A DNA stretch of 64,000 nucleotides from Pedobacter soli (GCF_900101435.1 NZ_FMZH01000006.1:2902-66901); one strand, 5' to 3'. Numbered from the stretch's first letter, positions 8,822 to 16,798 are shown. Numbers and translations are program-made. Notes: generated by a model from the letters alone, not told the origin.

Positions 8822-9228
8822 TTCCAGAATTCACCATCATGCAATTGTCAAATAGAAATTCGCAGCCTTAAAATAGCCTTCCACTGCGTTGAAACAAGCT
8901 TTTTCAATTGTGCCAATATCCCGATGAATATTTTTACCATTATTTTTCATTACTGACAAGACCTGACATTTTTTTATTTTGGAAAGCAAGTACAGTGGTC
9001 TTTTTGGCAGTGCAGCCCTGCCCTTTATTACAAAGCCGCTCCCGGCGAATAACCGGGATGCGTGTTTTCCATTCCGGTCAGGTTTAGTTTGCAGGGCCTG
9101 TTTTTCAAACTTCCAGGCTCCCCTCATCCACTAAAAGCCCCTGTTGTTGTCTAACCACACCTCCGGGATCGTCATTGCGAGGACAATTTTTCATTGGCCG
9201 AAGCAATCTGTTCATAGTATATTTACTC
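8822..9228. other. intergenic repeat-like segment, no gene supported
   Basis: Contains a locally GC-rich stretch (about 9000-9130) with a CCCGG/CCGGG hairpin and a TCATTGCGAGG / CGAAGCAATCT repeat pair (9172-9212). An open frame on the minus strand (8837-9127) has no recognisable domain and looks like repeat translation. Confidence 0.5.
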
Positions 9229-9294
9229 ACCACCTCAGACACCTTAGGCCACCTAAGCATTTTATCTCAGGTGTTTTTACATGTCTTAGGTGGT
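9229..9294. repeat. 66-bp hairpin repeat unit 1
   Basis: Begins ACCACCTCAGACA and ends TGTCTTAGGTGGT, so its ends pair with one mismatch. Inner TTAGGCCACCTAA and CTCAGGTG words can also pair. Units repeat at 81-82 bp. Confidence 0.85.
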
Positions 9295-9310
9295 AATATT
9301 ATGATGTATA

Positions 9311-9376
9311 ACTACCTCAGACAACTTAGGGCACCCAAGCATTTCTCCTCAGGTGTTCTTACATGTCTTAGGTGGT
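9311..9376. repeat. 66-bp hairpin repeat unit 2
   Basis: Same layout as unit 1 with a few substitutions (ACTACCTCAGACA at the start). Joined to its neighbours by AT-rich linkers of about 15 bases. Confidence 0.85.
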
Positions 9377-9391
9377 AAATTATGGTGTATA

Positions 9392-9457
9392 ACCACCTCA
9401 GACACCTTAGGCCACCTAAGCATTTTACCTCAGGTGTTCTTACATGTCTTAGGTGGT
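9392..9457. repeat. 66-bp hairpin repeat unit 3
   Basis: Nearly identical to unit 1; 81 bp downstream of unit 2. Confidence 0.85.
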
Positions 9458-9478
9458 AAAATATAATATTAGTAATGA

Positions 9479-9545
9479 ACCATATAAGACAAATAAGATA
9501 CATGTAAGCTTGGTTCTTAATTTATGCTTAACTGCCTTATATGGT
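9479..9545. repeat. diverged, inverted hairpin unit 4
   Basis: 67 bases with a perfect 10-bp terminal stem ACCATATAAG / CTTATATGGT. Its reverse complement shares TAAGCAT and TTACATGT with units 1-3, while the terminal stem changed on both arms and stayed paired. Confidence 0.65.
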
Positions 9546-9608
9546 AAAAAAGAACGGAATACAAAGTGATTATTTCTTTGGTTCCTAGCGCCTTAGTAGT
9601 TAAATAAC

Positions 9609-10250
9609 TTAGTTATTCCAGATAAAAGGTGCCTGCCTTACAAACTCAACTGCTCTTAACTGATCCATAATAAACTGCGCAAGATTAGCGGCATTAATCT
9701 GATCGCCGGTACAATTGATTAACCCCATGCCAATTGATGTTTGTTCGTCAGTTTGCATAATCAACGGTAAACGGATCAGCGTCCAGTCCAGCTTACTTTC
9801 AGTCAGGATGTCATATTCCTTTTGTCTGTTGGCAGTCGACACCGGAAAATGATCGTACATCCATTGGGTAGCTAAGCGGGTCTTTTCGTCCTTGTTATCT
9901 AAAGGCGTATTTACATTCAAGCCCGTTAATGCGATATAGCGCTTTAAGCCCAAGCTTTCTATAGCAGTAATAATGTTTACCGTCGACTGGGTAAATATAG
10001 TCTTCTCACTCGCCGGATTACCTAAACCCAGCGCACTGATTACCACATCGCAACCATTGATAAGATCCTGCACCACCTCACCATCGCCAACATCGCCTGT
10101 GGTAACCGTTAAAGCTGAATGATTAAACCTGATTTTTTCCGGATTTCTGACCAAGGCTTTTACCTGGAAGTTTTGCGCCAGCAGCGCTTTTAAAATATAA
10201 GTACCAGCTTTACCTGTAGCACCAATTAAAGCAATTTTTAAATCTTGCAT
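9609..10250 (-). CDS. NAD(P)-binding protein (NmrA/SDR-like)
   Basis: Rossmann-fold protein of 213 residues of the atypical short-chain dehydrogenase group. The N terminus has the dinucleotide-binding motif GATGKAG, followed by a VKALVRNPEKI segment typical of NADP binding. Conserved strands VTTGDVGD and VISALGLG follow. The usual Tyr-x3-Lys pair is not clear, as expected for NmrA-like proteins that bind rather than turn over the cofactor. It lies downstream of the trp genes on the same strand but 340 bases away across repeat DNA, so it is probably a separate unit. Exact function unknown. Confidence 0.8.
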   Translation of the reverse strand: MQDLKIALIGATGKAGTYILKALLAQNFQVKALVRNPEKIRFNHSALTVTTGDVGDGEVVQDLINGCDVVISALGLGNPASEKTIFTQSTVNIITAIESLGLKRYIALTGLNVNTPLDNKDEKTRLATQWMYDHFPVSTANRQKEYDILTESKLDWTLIRLPLIMQTDEQTSIGMGLINCTGDQINAANLAQFIMDQLRAVEFVRQAPFIWNN

Positions 10251-10594
10251 GATGTTCTCTTTATAAAATTTGGAAAATAATGTTTTACCCCTGTATCGGA
10301 TGATAAGGGCAATTCAGAACAGGGTTCTGTCGCGGAAATATTTTATAAAGAGATTTTAATGAGACTAATATACGAAATTTTCCGTCATTTCGACTGAAGT
10401 GCAACGGAATGGAGAAATCTATCTTTGCATAAAAGACCCTGAAACACCCGTCCGACCGGCCGGGCGGAAGTTCAGGGTGACGAACCGCAAGAGTGATCGT
10501 CATTGCGAGAAGGCTTTTTCTGCCTACGAAGCAATCTCACTAGCATGTAAGATTGCTTCGTCGTACCTCCTAGCAATGAAGTATCTGAGATTAT
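10251..10594. other. intergenic, interspersed repeats only
   Basis: 344 bases holding two common intergenic repeat types. One is a CATTTCGACTGAAGTGCAAC block (10384-10415). The other is a CGTCATTGCGAGAAGG block ending in GAAGCAATCT with its inverted partner AGATTGCTTCG (10498-10561). No gene is supported. Confidence 0.6.
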
Positions 10595-11362
10595 TTAATC
10601 CCTAAACTTCTTCATGAAGTTGCTTACGCTTTCTTCTAAATTACCTTCGGCAATGGCTTTAACGAAAGCGGTACCTATAATAGCACCATTGGCGTAGCTA
10701 CAGGCTTTATCGAAAGTCTGTTTATCGCTGATCCCGAAACCAATCATCGTTGGGTTTTTCAGGTTCAGGGCTTTAATGCGGCCAAAATATGCTTCGGTGG
10801 TATTACCCACTTCTAAATTTTTACCTGTAGTAGCCGACGATGAAAGCAGGTAAATAAAGCTGTTGGTTAGCCCGTCAATTTTATGGATGCGTTCTTCAGC
10901 GGTTTGCGGGGTAATCAGAAATACATTGCTCAGGTTGTGTTTTTCAAAGCATTCCTGGTAAAATTCTTCATATTCTGCCATCGGCAAATCGGGTACAATG
11001 CAGCCATCTACCCCTACTTCGGCACAGGCTTTACAAAAGTTTTCTACACCAAACTGCAAAACCGGGTTCACATAGCCCATCAATAAAACCGGGATAGTTA
11101 CATTTTTACGTAAGTCTTTCAACTGCTCGAAAAGCACCTTAAGCGTCATCCCCTGATCTAAAGATTGCTTGCTGCTGGCCTGAATTACCGGTCCATCGGC
11201 AACAGGATCTGAATACGGAAAGCCGATTTCGAGAATATCAGCACCCGATTTTTGCAAAGCTTCGGCAATTTGAATGGTATCGCCCAGATTAGGGTAGCCA
11301 GCCGTATAGTAAATTGATAATATATTTTTCTTCTCCTGGAAGAGTTTTTTGATTCTGTTCAT
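10595..11362 (-). CDS. trpA: tryptophan synthase alpha chain
   Basis: Cleaves indole-3-glycerol phosphate to indole and glyceraldehyde 3-phosphate; indole passes to TrpB. TIM barrel of 255 residues. The catalytic region ADILEIGFPYSDPVADGP holds the acid pair (Glu in LEIG, Asp in YSDP). The phosphate-binding loops GFGIS and GAIIGTAFVKAI are intact. Start set at the ATG at 11362 (MNRIKKLFQEKK). The longer in-frame reading would translate a low-complexity GAGATTTGAGA-type repeat. Last gene of the trp cluster; about 107 repeat-bearing bases separate it from trpB. Confidence 0.97.
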   Translation of the reverse strand: MNRIKKLFQEKKNILSIYYTAGYPNLGDTIQIAEALQKSGADILEIGFPYSDPVADGPVIQASSKQSLDQGMTLKVLFEQLKDLRKNVTIPVLLMGYVNPVLQFGVENFCKACAEVGVDGCIVPDLPMAEYEEFYQECFEKHNLSNVFLITPQTAEERIHKIDGLTNSFIYLLSSSATTGKNLEVGNTTEAYFGRIKALNLKNPTMIGFGISDKQTFDKACSYANGAIIGTAFVKAIAEGNLEESVSNFMKKFRD

Positions 11363-11365
11363 TTT

Positions 11366-11462
11366 CTGAGATTTGAGATCTGAGACTTGAGATGTGAGAC
11401 TTGAGATATTAGACTTAGCTCCTCTCTGGAAAGCCCGCCTACTCATATCTCATATCTATCGT
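11366..11462. repeat. short-word repeat between trpB and trpA
   Basis: Degenerate tandem words GAGATTTGAGAT / CTGAGACTTGAGAT / GTGAGACTTGAGAT followed by partly inverted CATATCTCATATCT and GTCTCAAATCT. It interrupts an otherwise tight operon. Confidence 0.75.
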
Positions 11463-11469
11463 CTCAAAT

Positions 11470-12651
11470 CTATAAGTTAAAATATTTAATATACGTATCC
11501 AGATCCTTGTCGCCGCGGCCGGATAAGCAAACAACTACATTTTCGCCACCTTTAAATTCCATTTTTTCCAGGTACGCCAATGCATGTGCACTTTCTATCG
11601 CCGGAATAATGCCTTCCAGTTTGGTGCACAATAAACCCGCTTCCAAACTTTCATCGTCAGTAATGGAAACATATTGGCCACGACCGGTTTTAAACAAATG
11701 CGCATGTTGCGGACCAATACCAGGGTAATCCAATCCGGCAGAAACCGAATGCGGCTCTACCACCTGACCATCTTCGGTTTGCATTAAAATACTCCGGCTA
11801 CCATGTAAAACGCCTTCTTTACCCAGATAGGTTGTTGCAGCTGAGAATCCGCTCGAAACCCCTTTACCTGCAGCTTCTACTGCGATGAGTTTCACATTTT
11901 CATCGTCCATGAAGTGATAAAACATCCCCATGGCATTACTACCACCACCTACACAAGCCAGAACGTAATCGGGTTGGTCGCTGCCGGTTTGCTCTAACAG
12001 TTGTTTTTTAGTTTCTTCTGAGATGATAGACTGGAAAATGGCTACCATATCAGGGTAAGGGTGCGGTCCCACTACCGAACCAATGATATAATGCGTATCA
12101 ACAGGGTTGTTAATCCAGTCGCGCATGGCCTCATTAGTAGCGTCCTTTAAAGTTTTACTACCCGAACTTGCCGGAACTACCTTTGCACCCAGCATTTTCA
12201 TACGGGCCACATTCGGTGCCTGACGCTCAATATCTACCTCGCCCATGTAAATTACACACTCCAGGTTGCGCAACGCACAAACTGTAGCTGTAGCCACACC
12301 ATGCTGACCAGCGCCCGTTTCGGCAATGATCCGTTTTTTGCCCAGCTTCTCGGCCAGTAAAATCTGTCCGATGGTATTGTTAATTTTATGCGCTCCGGTA
12401 TGGTTCAAATCTTCCCTTTTCAGGAAAATATTGGCGCCATACTTTTCAGAATACCTTTTAGCCAGATACAATGGCGAAGGGCGGCCAACATAATCTTTCA
12501 ACAGCTGATGAAACTCCTTTTGGAAATCAGGATCAGCAATAATCTTTAAATAATTCTGACGCAGTTCTTCTACATTCGGATAAAGCATCTCGGGGATGTA
12601 CGCGCCTCCAAAATCTCCGTAATATCCTTTTTCGTTTACTTTGTATTTCAT
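11470..12651 (-). CDS. trpB: tryptophan synthase beta chain
   Basis: PLP enzyme that condenses indole with serine to make tryptophan, working in complex with TrpA. 393 residues, normal length. The PLP-lysine motif [15 protein letters not shown] is intact, as are the phosphate-binding loop [21 protein letters not shown] and the C-terminal CLSGRGDKD. The N terminus [23 protein letters not shown] matches the family. 11 bases after trpF, same strand. TrpB1 type. Confidence 0.98.
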   Translation of the reverse strand: MKYKVNEKGYYGDFGGAYIPEMLYPNVEELRQNYLKIIADPDFQKEFHQLLKDYVGRPSPLYLAKRYSEKYGANIFLKREDLNHTGAHKINNTIGQILLAEKLGKKRIIAETGAGQHGVATATVCALRNLECVIYMGEVDIERQAPNVARMKMLGAKVVPASSGSKTLKDATNEAMRDWINNPVDTHYIIGSVVGPHPYPDMVAIFQSIISEETKKQLLEQTGSDQPDYVLACVGGGSNAMGMFYHFMDDENVKLIAVEAAGKGVSSGFSAATTYLGKEGVLHGSRSILMQTEDGQVVEPHSVSAGLDYPGIGPQHAHLFKTGRGQYVSITDDESLEAGLLCTKLEGIIPAIESAHALAYLEKMEFKGGENVVVCLSGRGDKDLDTYIKYFNL

Positions 12652-12662
12652 ATCTTTTGTTT

Positions 12663-13310
12663 TTACCCCTGATTGAAACCAGGGGTAATGATTTCTTTTA
12701 TAAATTCTTTAATTTTTTCAGCATCCTTCAGGCCTGGTTCCGTTTCGAACCGGCTGTTAATGTCCAGGGCATATAAACGGTCGTCGTTTATATTTTTAAT
12801 AGCAGTGGTATGTTCCAAATCAATTCCACCGCTTAAAAAGTAGGGTTTAGTGTAAGTATATCGGTCTAAAACAGACCAATTAAAGGTTTTGCCCGATCCG
12901 CCATGTGCCTTCGTTTTGGTATCGAACAGAAAATAATCTGTCGTAGCTAAGTAAGCTTCCAAAGCCGAAAAATCGAAATCTTCATCTATTCCAAAGGCTT
13001 TAATCACTTCTAAATTAGGAAAGTCTGATTTTAGTTCGGCACAATATTCAGGCGTTTCGCTCCCATGCAGCTGAACGGCTTTTAACTTTAAGGAGCTTAT
13101 TTTCTCTTTTACGGTTTCAATGTCTTCATTTACAAACACGCCTACAGTTTTAATTTCAGCAGGAATGTATTTGATTAATTCTGCCGAAACATCGCTGATG
13201 GCTCTCGGAGATTTTTCATAAAAGATAAAGCCCAGATAATCGGGTTGTAGCCCGGCAACCGCAGCAATATTAGCGGCCAAACGCATACCGCAAACCTTTA
13301 ATTTTAGCAT
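12663..13310 (-). CDS. trpF: phosphoribosylanthranilate isomerase
   Basis: Third step of tryptophan synthesis, an Amadori rearrangement of phosphoribosylanthranilate. 215-residue TIM barrel with the catalytic Cys in LKVCGMR at the N terminus. [18 protein letters not shown] near residue 140 carries the catalytic Asp and phosphate-binding residues, and FLSGGID follows. Its start overlaps the trpD stop by 7 bases, indicating translational coupling. No trpC domain is fused to it and none lies next to it. Confidence 0.97.
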   Translation of the reverse strand: MLKLKVCGMRLAANIAAVAGLQPDYLGFIFYEKSPRAISDVSAELIKYIPAEIKTVGVFVNEDIETVKEKISSLKLKAVQLHGSETPEYCAELKSDFPNLEVIKAFGIDEDFDFSALEAYLATTDYFLFDTKTKAHGGSGKTFNWSVLDRYTYTKPYFLSGGIDLEHTTAIKNINDDRLYALDINSRFETEPGLKDAEKIKEFIKEIITPGFNQG

Positions 13311-14293
13311 GCCAGTAATTGTTTAAAACTGTGTAACGCTTTTTTGCTCATCAGCGATTCTTCTGCTTCGTAATAACAATCGGCAAACGACAGTTCTGGT
13401 TTTATCGTCCGGATGGCCAATGCCGAATTGCAAAGTACCACGTTATTCTGCACATCTGTGGCCTCGCCATTCAGTACATCCATAAATATTTTAGCCGATG
13501 ATTCTACCGTATCGCCTCCTTTAATGGCATTTACATCCACTTTTTCGAAGCCCATATCCTCGAGGGTTAAAATCTGCTCACCTTTGTTGCTAAAGGTTTT
13601 CACATCACAGGTAAGCGAAACCTCATCGTAGCCCTCCAGTGCATGCACAATGGTATAATTTTTATCGGTATCCTGATATAAATAAGCGTACAGGCGGGCC
13701 AGCTCCAGGCTAAATACGCCTACCATCTGGTGTTTGGGCTGCCCCGGGTTAACCATTGGTCCCAGCATATTGAAAAAGGTTTTTACGCCCAGTTCTTTTC
13801 TTATTGGCGCTACAATTTTCATGGCCGGATTAAAAAGCGGCGCATGCAAAAAGCAAATACCTGCTGAATCTAAATTACGCTTTAAGGTAGCTTCATCGTT
13901 GGTAAAGCTATAGCCCAGGTATTCCATCACGTTTGATGAGCCACAACCCGAAGAAACTCCGTAGTTGCCATGTTTGGCAACATGATGACCTGCTCCCGCC
14001 ACCACAAACGATGATAAGGTAGAAATATTAAAGGTGTCTTTGCCATCGCCACCGGTACCGCAAAGGTCAATCAGTTCGTAAGCCGAAAGGTCTACCTTTA
14101 CGCACATATCCAGCATGGCATCTCTAAAGCCCTGCAACTCCTGCACCGTGATATTGCGCATGGCATAGGCCGTAATAAAAGCTGCAATTTGCGAGGAATT
14201 AAAAGCACCTTCCGAAATGGAAATTAAGATGTTTTTAGCCTCTTCCCTGCTAAAGCTTTTGTTCTCAAATAAATGGTTTAATATCTTTTTCAT
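13304..14293 (-). CDS. trpD: anthranilate phosphoribosyltransferase
   Basis: Transfers phosphoribose from PRPP to anthranilate. 329 residues. The PRPP-binding motif DLCGTGGDGKDTFNIST, the anthranilate/PRPP loop KHGNYGVSSGCGSSNVMEYLG and the Mg2+ region GYDEVSLT are all present. First structural gene of the trp cluster. Its upstream region carries a leader peptide with three Trp codons and an intrinsic terminator (14551-14675). trpE and trpG, which usually precede trpD in Bacteroidota, are absent here, as is trpC between trpD and trpF. Confidence 0.97.
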   Translation of the reverse strand: MKKILNHLFENKSFSREEAKNILISISEGAFNSSQIAAFITAYAMRNITVQELQGFRDAMLDMCVKVDLSAYELIDLCGTGGDGKDTFNISTLSSFVVAGAGHHVAKHGNYGVSSGCGSSNVMEYLGYSFTNDEATLKRNLDSAGICFLHAPLFNPAMKIVAPIRKELGVKTFFNMLGPMVNPGQPKHQMVGVFSLELARLYAYLYQDTDKNYTIVHALEGYDEVSLTCDVKTFSNKGEQILTLEDMGFEKVDVNAIKGGDTVESSAKIFMDVLNGEATDVQNNVVLCNSALAIRTIKPELSFADCYYEAEESLMSKKALHSFKQLLAC

Positions 14294-14310
14294 GTTTATT
14301 GCTCAATCGC

Positions 14311-14336
14311 AATGGTTTGTGTCTCCACAAACCATT
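14311..14336. repeat. palindrome AATGGTTTGTG-TCTC-CACAAACCATT
   Basis: Perfect 11-bp stem with a TCTC loop, 18 bases upstream of trpD. Same family as 14353-14372 and 14464-14480: TCNN loop, then ACCATTTA tail. Confidence 0.8.
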
Positions 14337-14352
14337 TATTTATTTTTATTGC

Positions 14353-14372
14353 GGTTCGTGTCCGCACGAACC
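14353..14372. repeat. palindrome GGTTCGTG-TCCG-CACGAACC
   Basis: Perfect 8-bp stem, TCCG loop and CCATTTATTT tail. The stem base changed from T to C with a compensating change on the other arm relative to the copy at 14311. Confidence 0.8.
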
Positions 14373-14463
14373 ATTTATTTAAACTCCGTTTGCCTATTCT
14401 TTTTGCCACAGATAACACAGATTTATCTGTGTTTATCATTTTTATCTGTGGTTCATTTCCATA

Positions 14464-14480
14464 GTTCGTGTCTGCACAAA
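14464..14480. repeat. palindrome copy 3, imperfect (GTTCGTG-TCTG-CACAAAC)
   Basis: Third member of the family with one stem mismatch, TCTG loop and the same CCATTTA tail. A CACAGATAACACAG / ATCTGTG repeat lies between copies 2 and 3. Confidence 0.65.
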
Positions 14481-14550
14481 CCATTTACTTTTTTTATTAA
14501 CCACCCCGTCCTGCGGACACCCCTCCTTTGGAGGGGAAGGTCGAAAAAAA

Positions 14551-14577
14551 AGAGGATTGCTTTTTGGGCAATCCTCT
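14551..14577 (-). terminator. trp attenuator terminator
   Basis: Perfect 10-bp stem AGAGGATTGC / GCAATCCTCT with a 7-base loop. On the minus strand it runs straight into seven U (14550-14544), giving an intrinsic terminator between the trpL leader and trpD. It reads toward trpD, so unless antiterminated it would stop transcription before the structural genes. Confidence 0.85.
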
Positions 14578-14621
14578 TCGTTGTGTATAAAATATTTTAA
14601 AATATATAACAATAGAAATGC

Positions 14622-14675
14622 CTAACGAATTTCGTTATGCCACCACCAATTGTTATTTAAGTTTTTAATTATCAT
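14622..14675 (-). CDS. trpL: trp leader peptide with three tandem Trp codons
   Basis: Codon-by-codon reading on the minus strand gives MIIKNLNNNWWWHNEIR followed by TAG. The three consecutive TGG codons are at 14648-14640. 45 bases after the stop lies an intrinsic terminator, and trpD follows on the same strand. This is the standard layout of ribosome-mediated attenuation: when charged tRNA-Trp is scarce, the ribosome stalls at the Trp codons and terminator formation is altered. The end of the frame forms a TAACGAA / TTCGTTA hairpin (14638-14624). Its second arm could instead pair with AACGAA (14582-14577) at the foot of the terminator. That antiterminator pairing is short (6 bp) and is inference. 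Confidence 0.85.
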   Translation of the reverse strand: MIIKNLNNNWWWHNEIR

Positions 14676-14676
14676 G

Positions 14677-14707
14677 TTTGTATAAAGCAAATATTGATAT
14701 ACTTTTT
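14677..14707 (+). promoter_or_regulatory. candidate promoter of the K+ channel gene
   Basis: TTTG (14677-14680), 19 bases, then TACTTTTT (14700-14707), a one-base departure from TAnnTTTG. The channel ATG is 28 bases downstream. Confidence 0.4.
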
Positions 14708-14720
14708 TAATATTCCAAAA
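14688..14720 (-). promoter_or_regulatory. candidate trpL promoter
   Basis: Minus strand TTTTG (14720-14716) and AATATTTG (14695-14688) with 20 bases between. This fits the Bacteroidota -33/-7 pattern with one mismatch in the TAnnTTTG box. Transcription would start just ahead of the leader ATG. It overlaps a divergent candidate promoter for the K+ channel gene. Confidence 0.45.
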
Positions 14721-14735
14721 TCTTTCTGAAAATAT

Positions 14736-15677
14736 ATGGCCTTTTTTAAAAGAAAAGTACAGTTTAACGATGATTTCGGTTTCGGATCCAATCCCGTAGC
14801 CAAAAATCAGCGCATGCTTAACCCCGATGGCTCAGCCAATATTGAGCGTACCGGCCTGCCCTGGTTTAAGTTCGATGATACCTACACACGCCTGGTTACC
14901 ATGAGCTGGCCCCGTTTCTTTCTGGTTATTCTGGTGGCTTACCTGCTGGTCAACACTTTATTTGCCATACTTTATAACCTCATCGGGATCGAAAATTTAG
15001 TTGGCGCAAATGGCATTACGCTGCGCGATCAGTTTTTCGATGCCTTTTTCTTTTCGGCCCAAACCATCTCTACCGTTGGGTATGGACACATTTCCCCGCA
15101 AGGCTTTATTACCAGTGTGCTGGCTGCTTTCGAGAGTATGCTCGGCTTACTGGCCTTTGCCCTCGCCACAGGTTTATTGTATGGACGTTTTAGCCGCCCT
15201 ACTTCAAAAGTTAGTTTCAGCAAAAAAATGGTCATTGCACCTTACCAGGATGGCCATGGTTTAATGTGCAGACTAGTTAATTTACGCCGCAACCAGCTCA
15301 TTGAAGTGGAAGTACAAATGGTGATGTCGTACAATGAACTGGTTGACGATAAACAGGTAAGGCGTTTTTACCCGCTTCATCTGGAGCGCGATAAAATCAG
15401 TATCCTTTCCTTAAACTGGACGCTGGTGCATCCTATTACGGAAGATAGTCCTTTGTTTGAAAAATCACTGATCGAATTGCAACTGGCAGAAGTTGAGGTG
15501 TTTGTGATGCTAAAGGCTTTTGATGATACTTTTGCCCAAACCATCCATACGCGTACCAGTTACCAGGACGAAGAAATTGAAATGGATGCACGCTTTGAGA
15601 AAATGTATTACCATAACGAGGCCGGTAAAATGGTAATGGATTACAGTAAACTGGACGAGGTTACGCGAACGGTTTAA
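14736..15677 (+). CDS. inward-rectifier potassium channel (KirBac family)
   Basis: Tetrameric K+ channel of the inner membrane, 313 residues. Two transmembrane helices (about residues 58-82 and 124-150) flank the pore. The selectivity filter TVGYG is at residues 113-117. Slide-helix residues PWFKFDDTYTRL precede TM1. The C-terminal half is the cytoplasmic immunoglobulin-like gating domain (VNLRRNQLIEVEVQMVMSYN and a Trp-rich WTLVHPI motif), as in KirBac1.1. Single gene, divergent from the trp leader. Members of one repeat family (CCTGCGGACACC) lie on either side of it in opposite orientation. Confidence 0.95.
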   Translation: MAFFKRKVQFNDDFGFGSNPVAKNQRMLNPDGSANIERTGLPWFKFDDTYTRLVTMSWPRFFLVILVAYLLVNTLFAILYNLIGIENLVGANGITLRDQFFDAFFFSAQTISTVGYGHISPQGFITSVLAAFESMLGLLAFALATGLLYGRFSRPTSKVSFSKKMVIAPYQDGHGLMCRLVNLRRNQLIEVEVQMVMSYNELVDDKQVRRFYPLHLERDKISILSLNWTLVHPITEDSPLFEKSLIELQLAEVEVFVMLKAFDDTFAQTIHTRTSYQDEEIEMDARFEKMYYHNEAGKMVMDYSKLDEVTRTV

Positions 15678-15967
15678 CCGATTATCCTGACAACAGCCAA
15701 AACAACATTTTATTTTTTTGAAAAGCAATTGCATAGCTAGTCGGTCCCAGCAGTCCCGCCTTACGCTACAATCTTTTTGCACCACGGTCTTCTAAAGCAT
15801 GAAGGAACTGTTTTCATCGGCAACAAACACTTCGTATTCAACGTTACTACAAGCAAAAAGGATTTCTGCTACAGTCGGGTTTAGACGGGTTGGTTAGTGC
15901 AATAAACAGCAGTACCGTGGCTCACAATCCCCCCCTCTCATAGAGGTGTCCGCAGGATGGGAAATTT
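15678..15967. other. intergenic, convergent genes, repeat at the right end
   Basis: 290 bases with no credible gene. 15926-15961 holds an inverted relative of the CCTGCGGACACC repeat at 14501-14540. Confidence 0.5.
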
Positions 15968-16798
15968 TTAATGGTTTATAAAACTCAAAATATCCTCATA
16001 CAACTGGTTGCCACCAAAAATCATCTGGCTAATCATTGGTACGTGGCTTTTGCCTTTAATTTCTTTCAGCTCAACCGCAACGCCGTTGGCTTTTAGTATT
16101 TCGTAAAGTTTTGGTGTTTGCAGTTTAATGGCACCATAAGTTTTAGCACCATAAAAAAGCAGGTGTGGGTTTTTAATCTCGTTTACATATTCCATCGGTG
16201 AAGCGGTTTTCCAAACCTCAGCCTGTTCGGTAAAGGTTCTGATGAAATCGAAATAATAATGATCCTTTTCTGCAGTGCTTAAATATTCGTGCATATCCAG
16301 CCCAAAAGGATCGTTAAGGATTAACCCTTTGATCGGGTTCGCTATTCCTACCTGTTTAAAATATTTAGGATCAGCGTTAATCAGTTCAGCCAGGTGCCCG
16401 CCTGCCGAATGGCCCATTACAAAAATCTTATCGGGACTTGCAGAATAATCAGCCATATGTGCTTTAACCCATTTGACGGCTAATGCGCAATCATCGGCCA
16501 TTTTTTCGTACTGCACACTGGGCGCCAGGGGGTAATTGATAATAACCGTAACTACTCCCTTACGGGCAAAATTACGGCCCAGCCACCAGTAAGTTTCTTT
16601 CTTACCGCTACTCCAGGAGCCCCCATGAATAAAAACCAATACCGGCTTACTCTTGATGCTATCGTTTTTGTAAAAAATGTTCAGTGTATTGGCTTCATCG
16701 GTATTGCCTGCGTAATTTATATTTTTTACCTTTTTAACCTGAGCCGAAGCGAGTATAGTCTGGAACAAAAGCATTAATAAAACAAGGGATTTATACAT
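15968..16798 (-). CDS. secreted alpha/beta hydrolase (carboxylesterase-like)
   Basis: 276-residue alpha/beta hydrolase with a signal peptide (MYKSLVLLMLLFQTILASAQ), so periplasmic or secreted. The oxyanion-hole motif FIHGGSWSSGKK is near residue 57. The nucleophile elbow GHSAGGH is near residue 128. A His for the triad is present in GKSHVPMIS near the C terminus. This pattern is that of the BD-FAE/lipase-like esterases that remove acyl groups from sugars or small esters. Monocistronic by spacing. Substrate unknown. Confidence 0.85.
   Translation of the reverse strand: MYKSLVLLMLLFQTILASAQVKKVKNINYAGNTDEANTLNIFYKNDSIKSKPVLVFIHGGSWSSGKKETYWWLGRNFARKGVVTVIINYPLAPSVQYEKMADDCALAVKWVKAHMADYSASPDKIFVMGHSAGGHLAELINADPKYFKQVGIANPIKGLILNDPFGLDMHEYLSTAEKDHYYFDFIRTFTEQAEVWKTASPMEYVNEIKNPHLLFYGAKTYGAIKLQTPKLYEILKANGVAVELKEIKGKSHVPMISQMIFGGNQLYEDILSFINH

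Noticed and set aside
8837..9127. 97-codon minus-strand gene upstream of tetR
   Set aside because: No domain, atypical composition and repeat-like surroundings; reported only as a low-interest observation.
9229..9545. CRISPR array
   Set aside because: 66-bp self-pairing units with short AT-rich linkers, one unit inverted; no unique spacers and no cas genes.
11363..11446. Longer TrpA start at 11446
   Set aside because: The added 28 residues translate the GAGATTTGAGA word repeat; family length fits the ATG at 11362.
14296..14484. Minus-strand frame with KWFV repeats as an alternative Trp-rich leader
   Set aside because: Its Trp codons come from the palindromic repeat ACCATTTA; it lies after the terminator and has no hairpin arrangement for attenuation.
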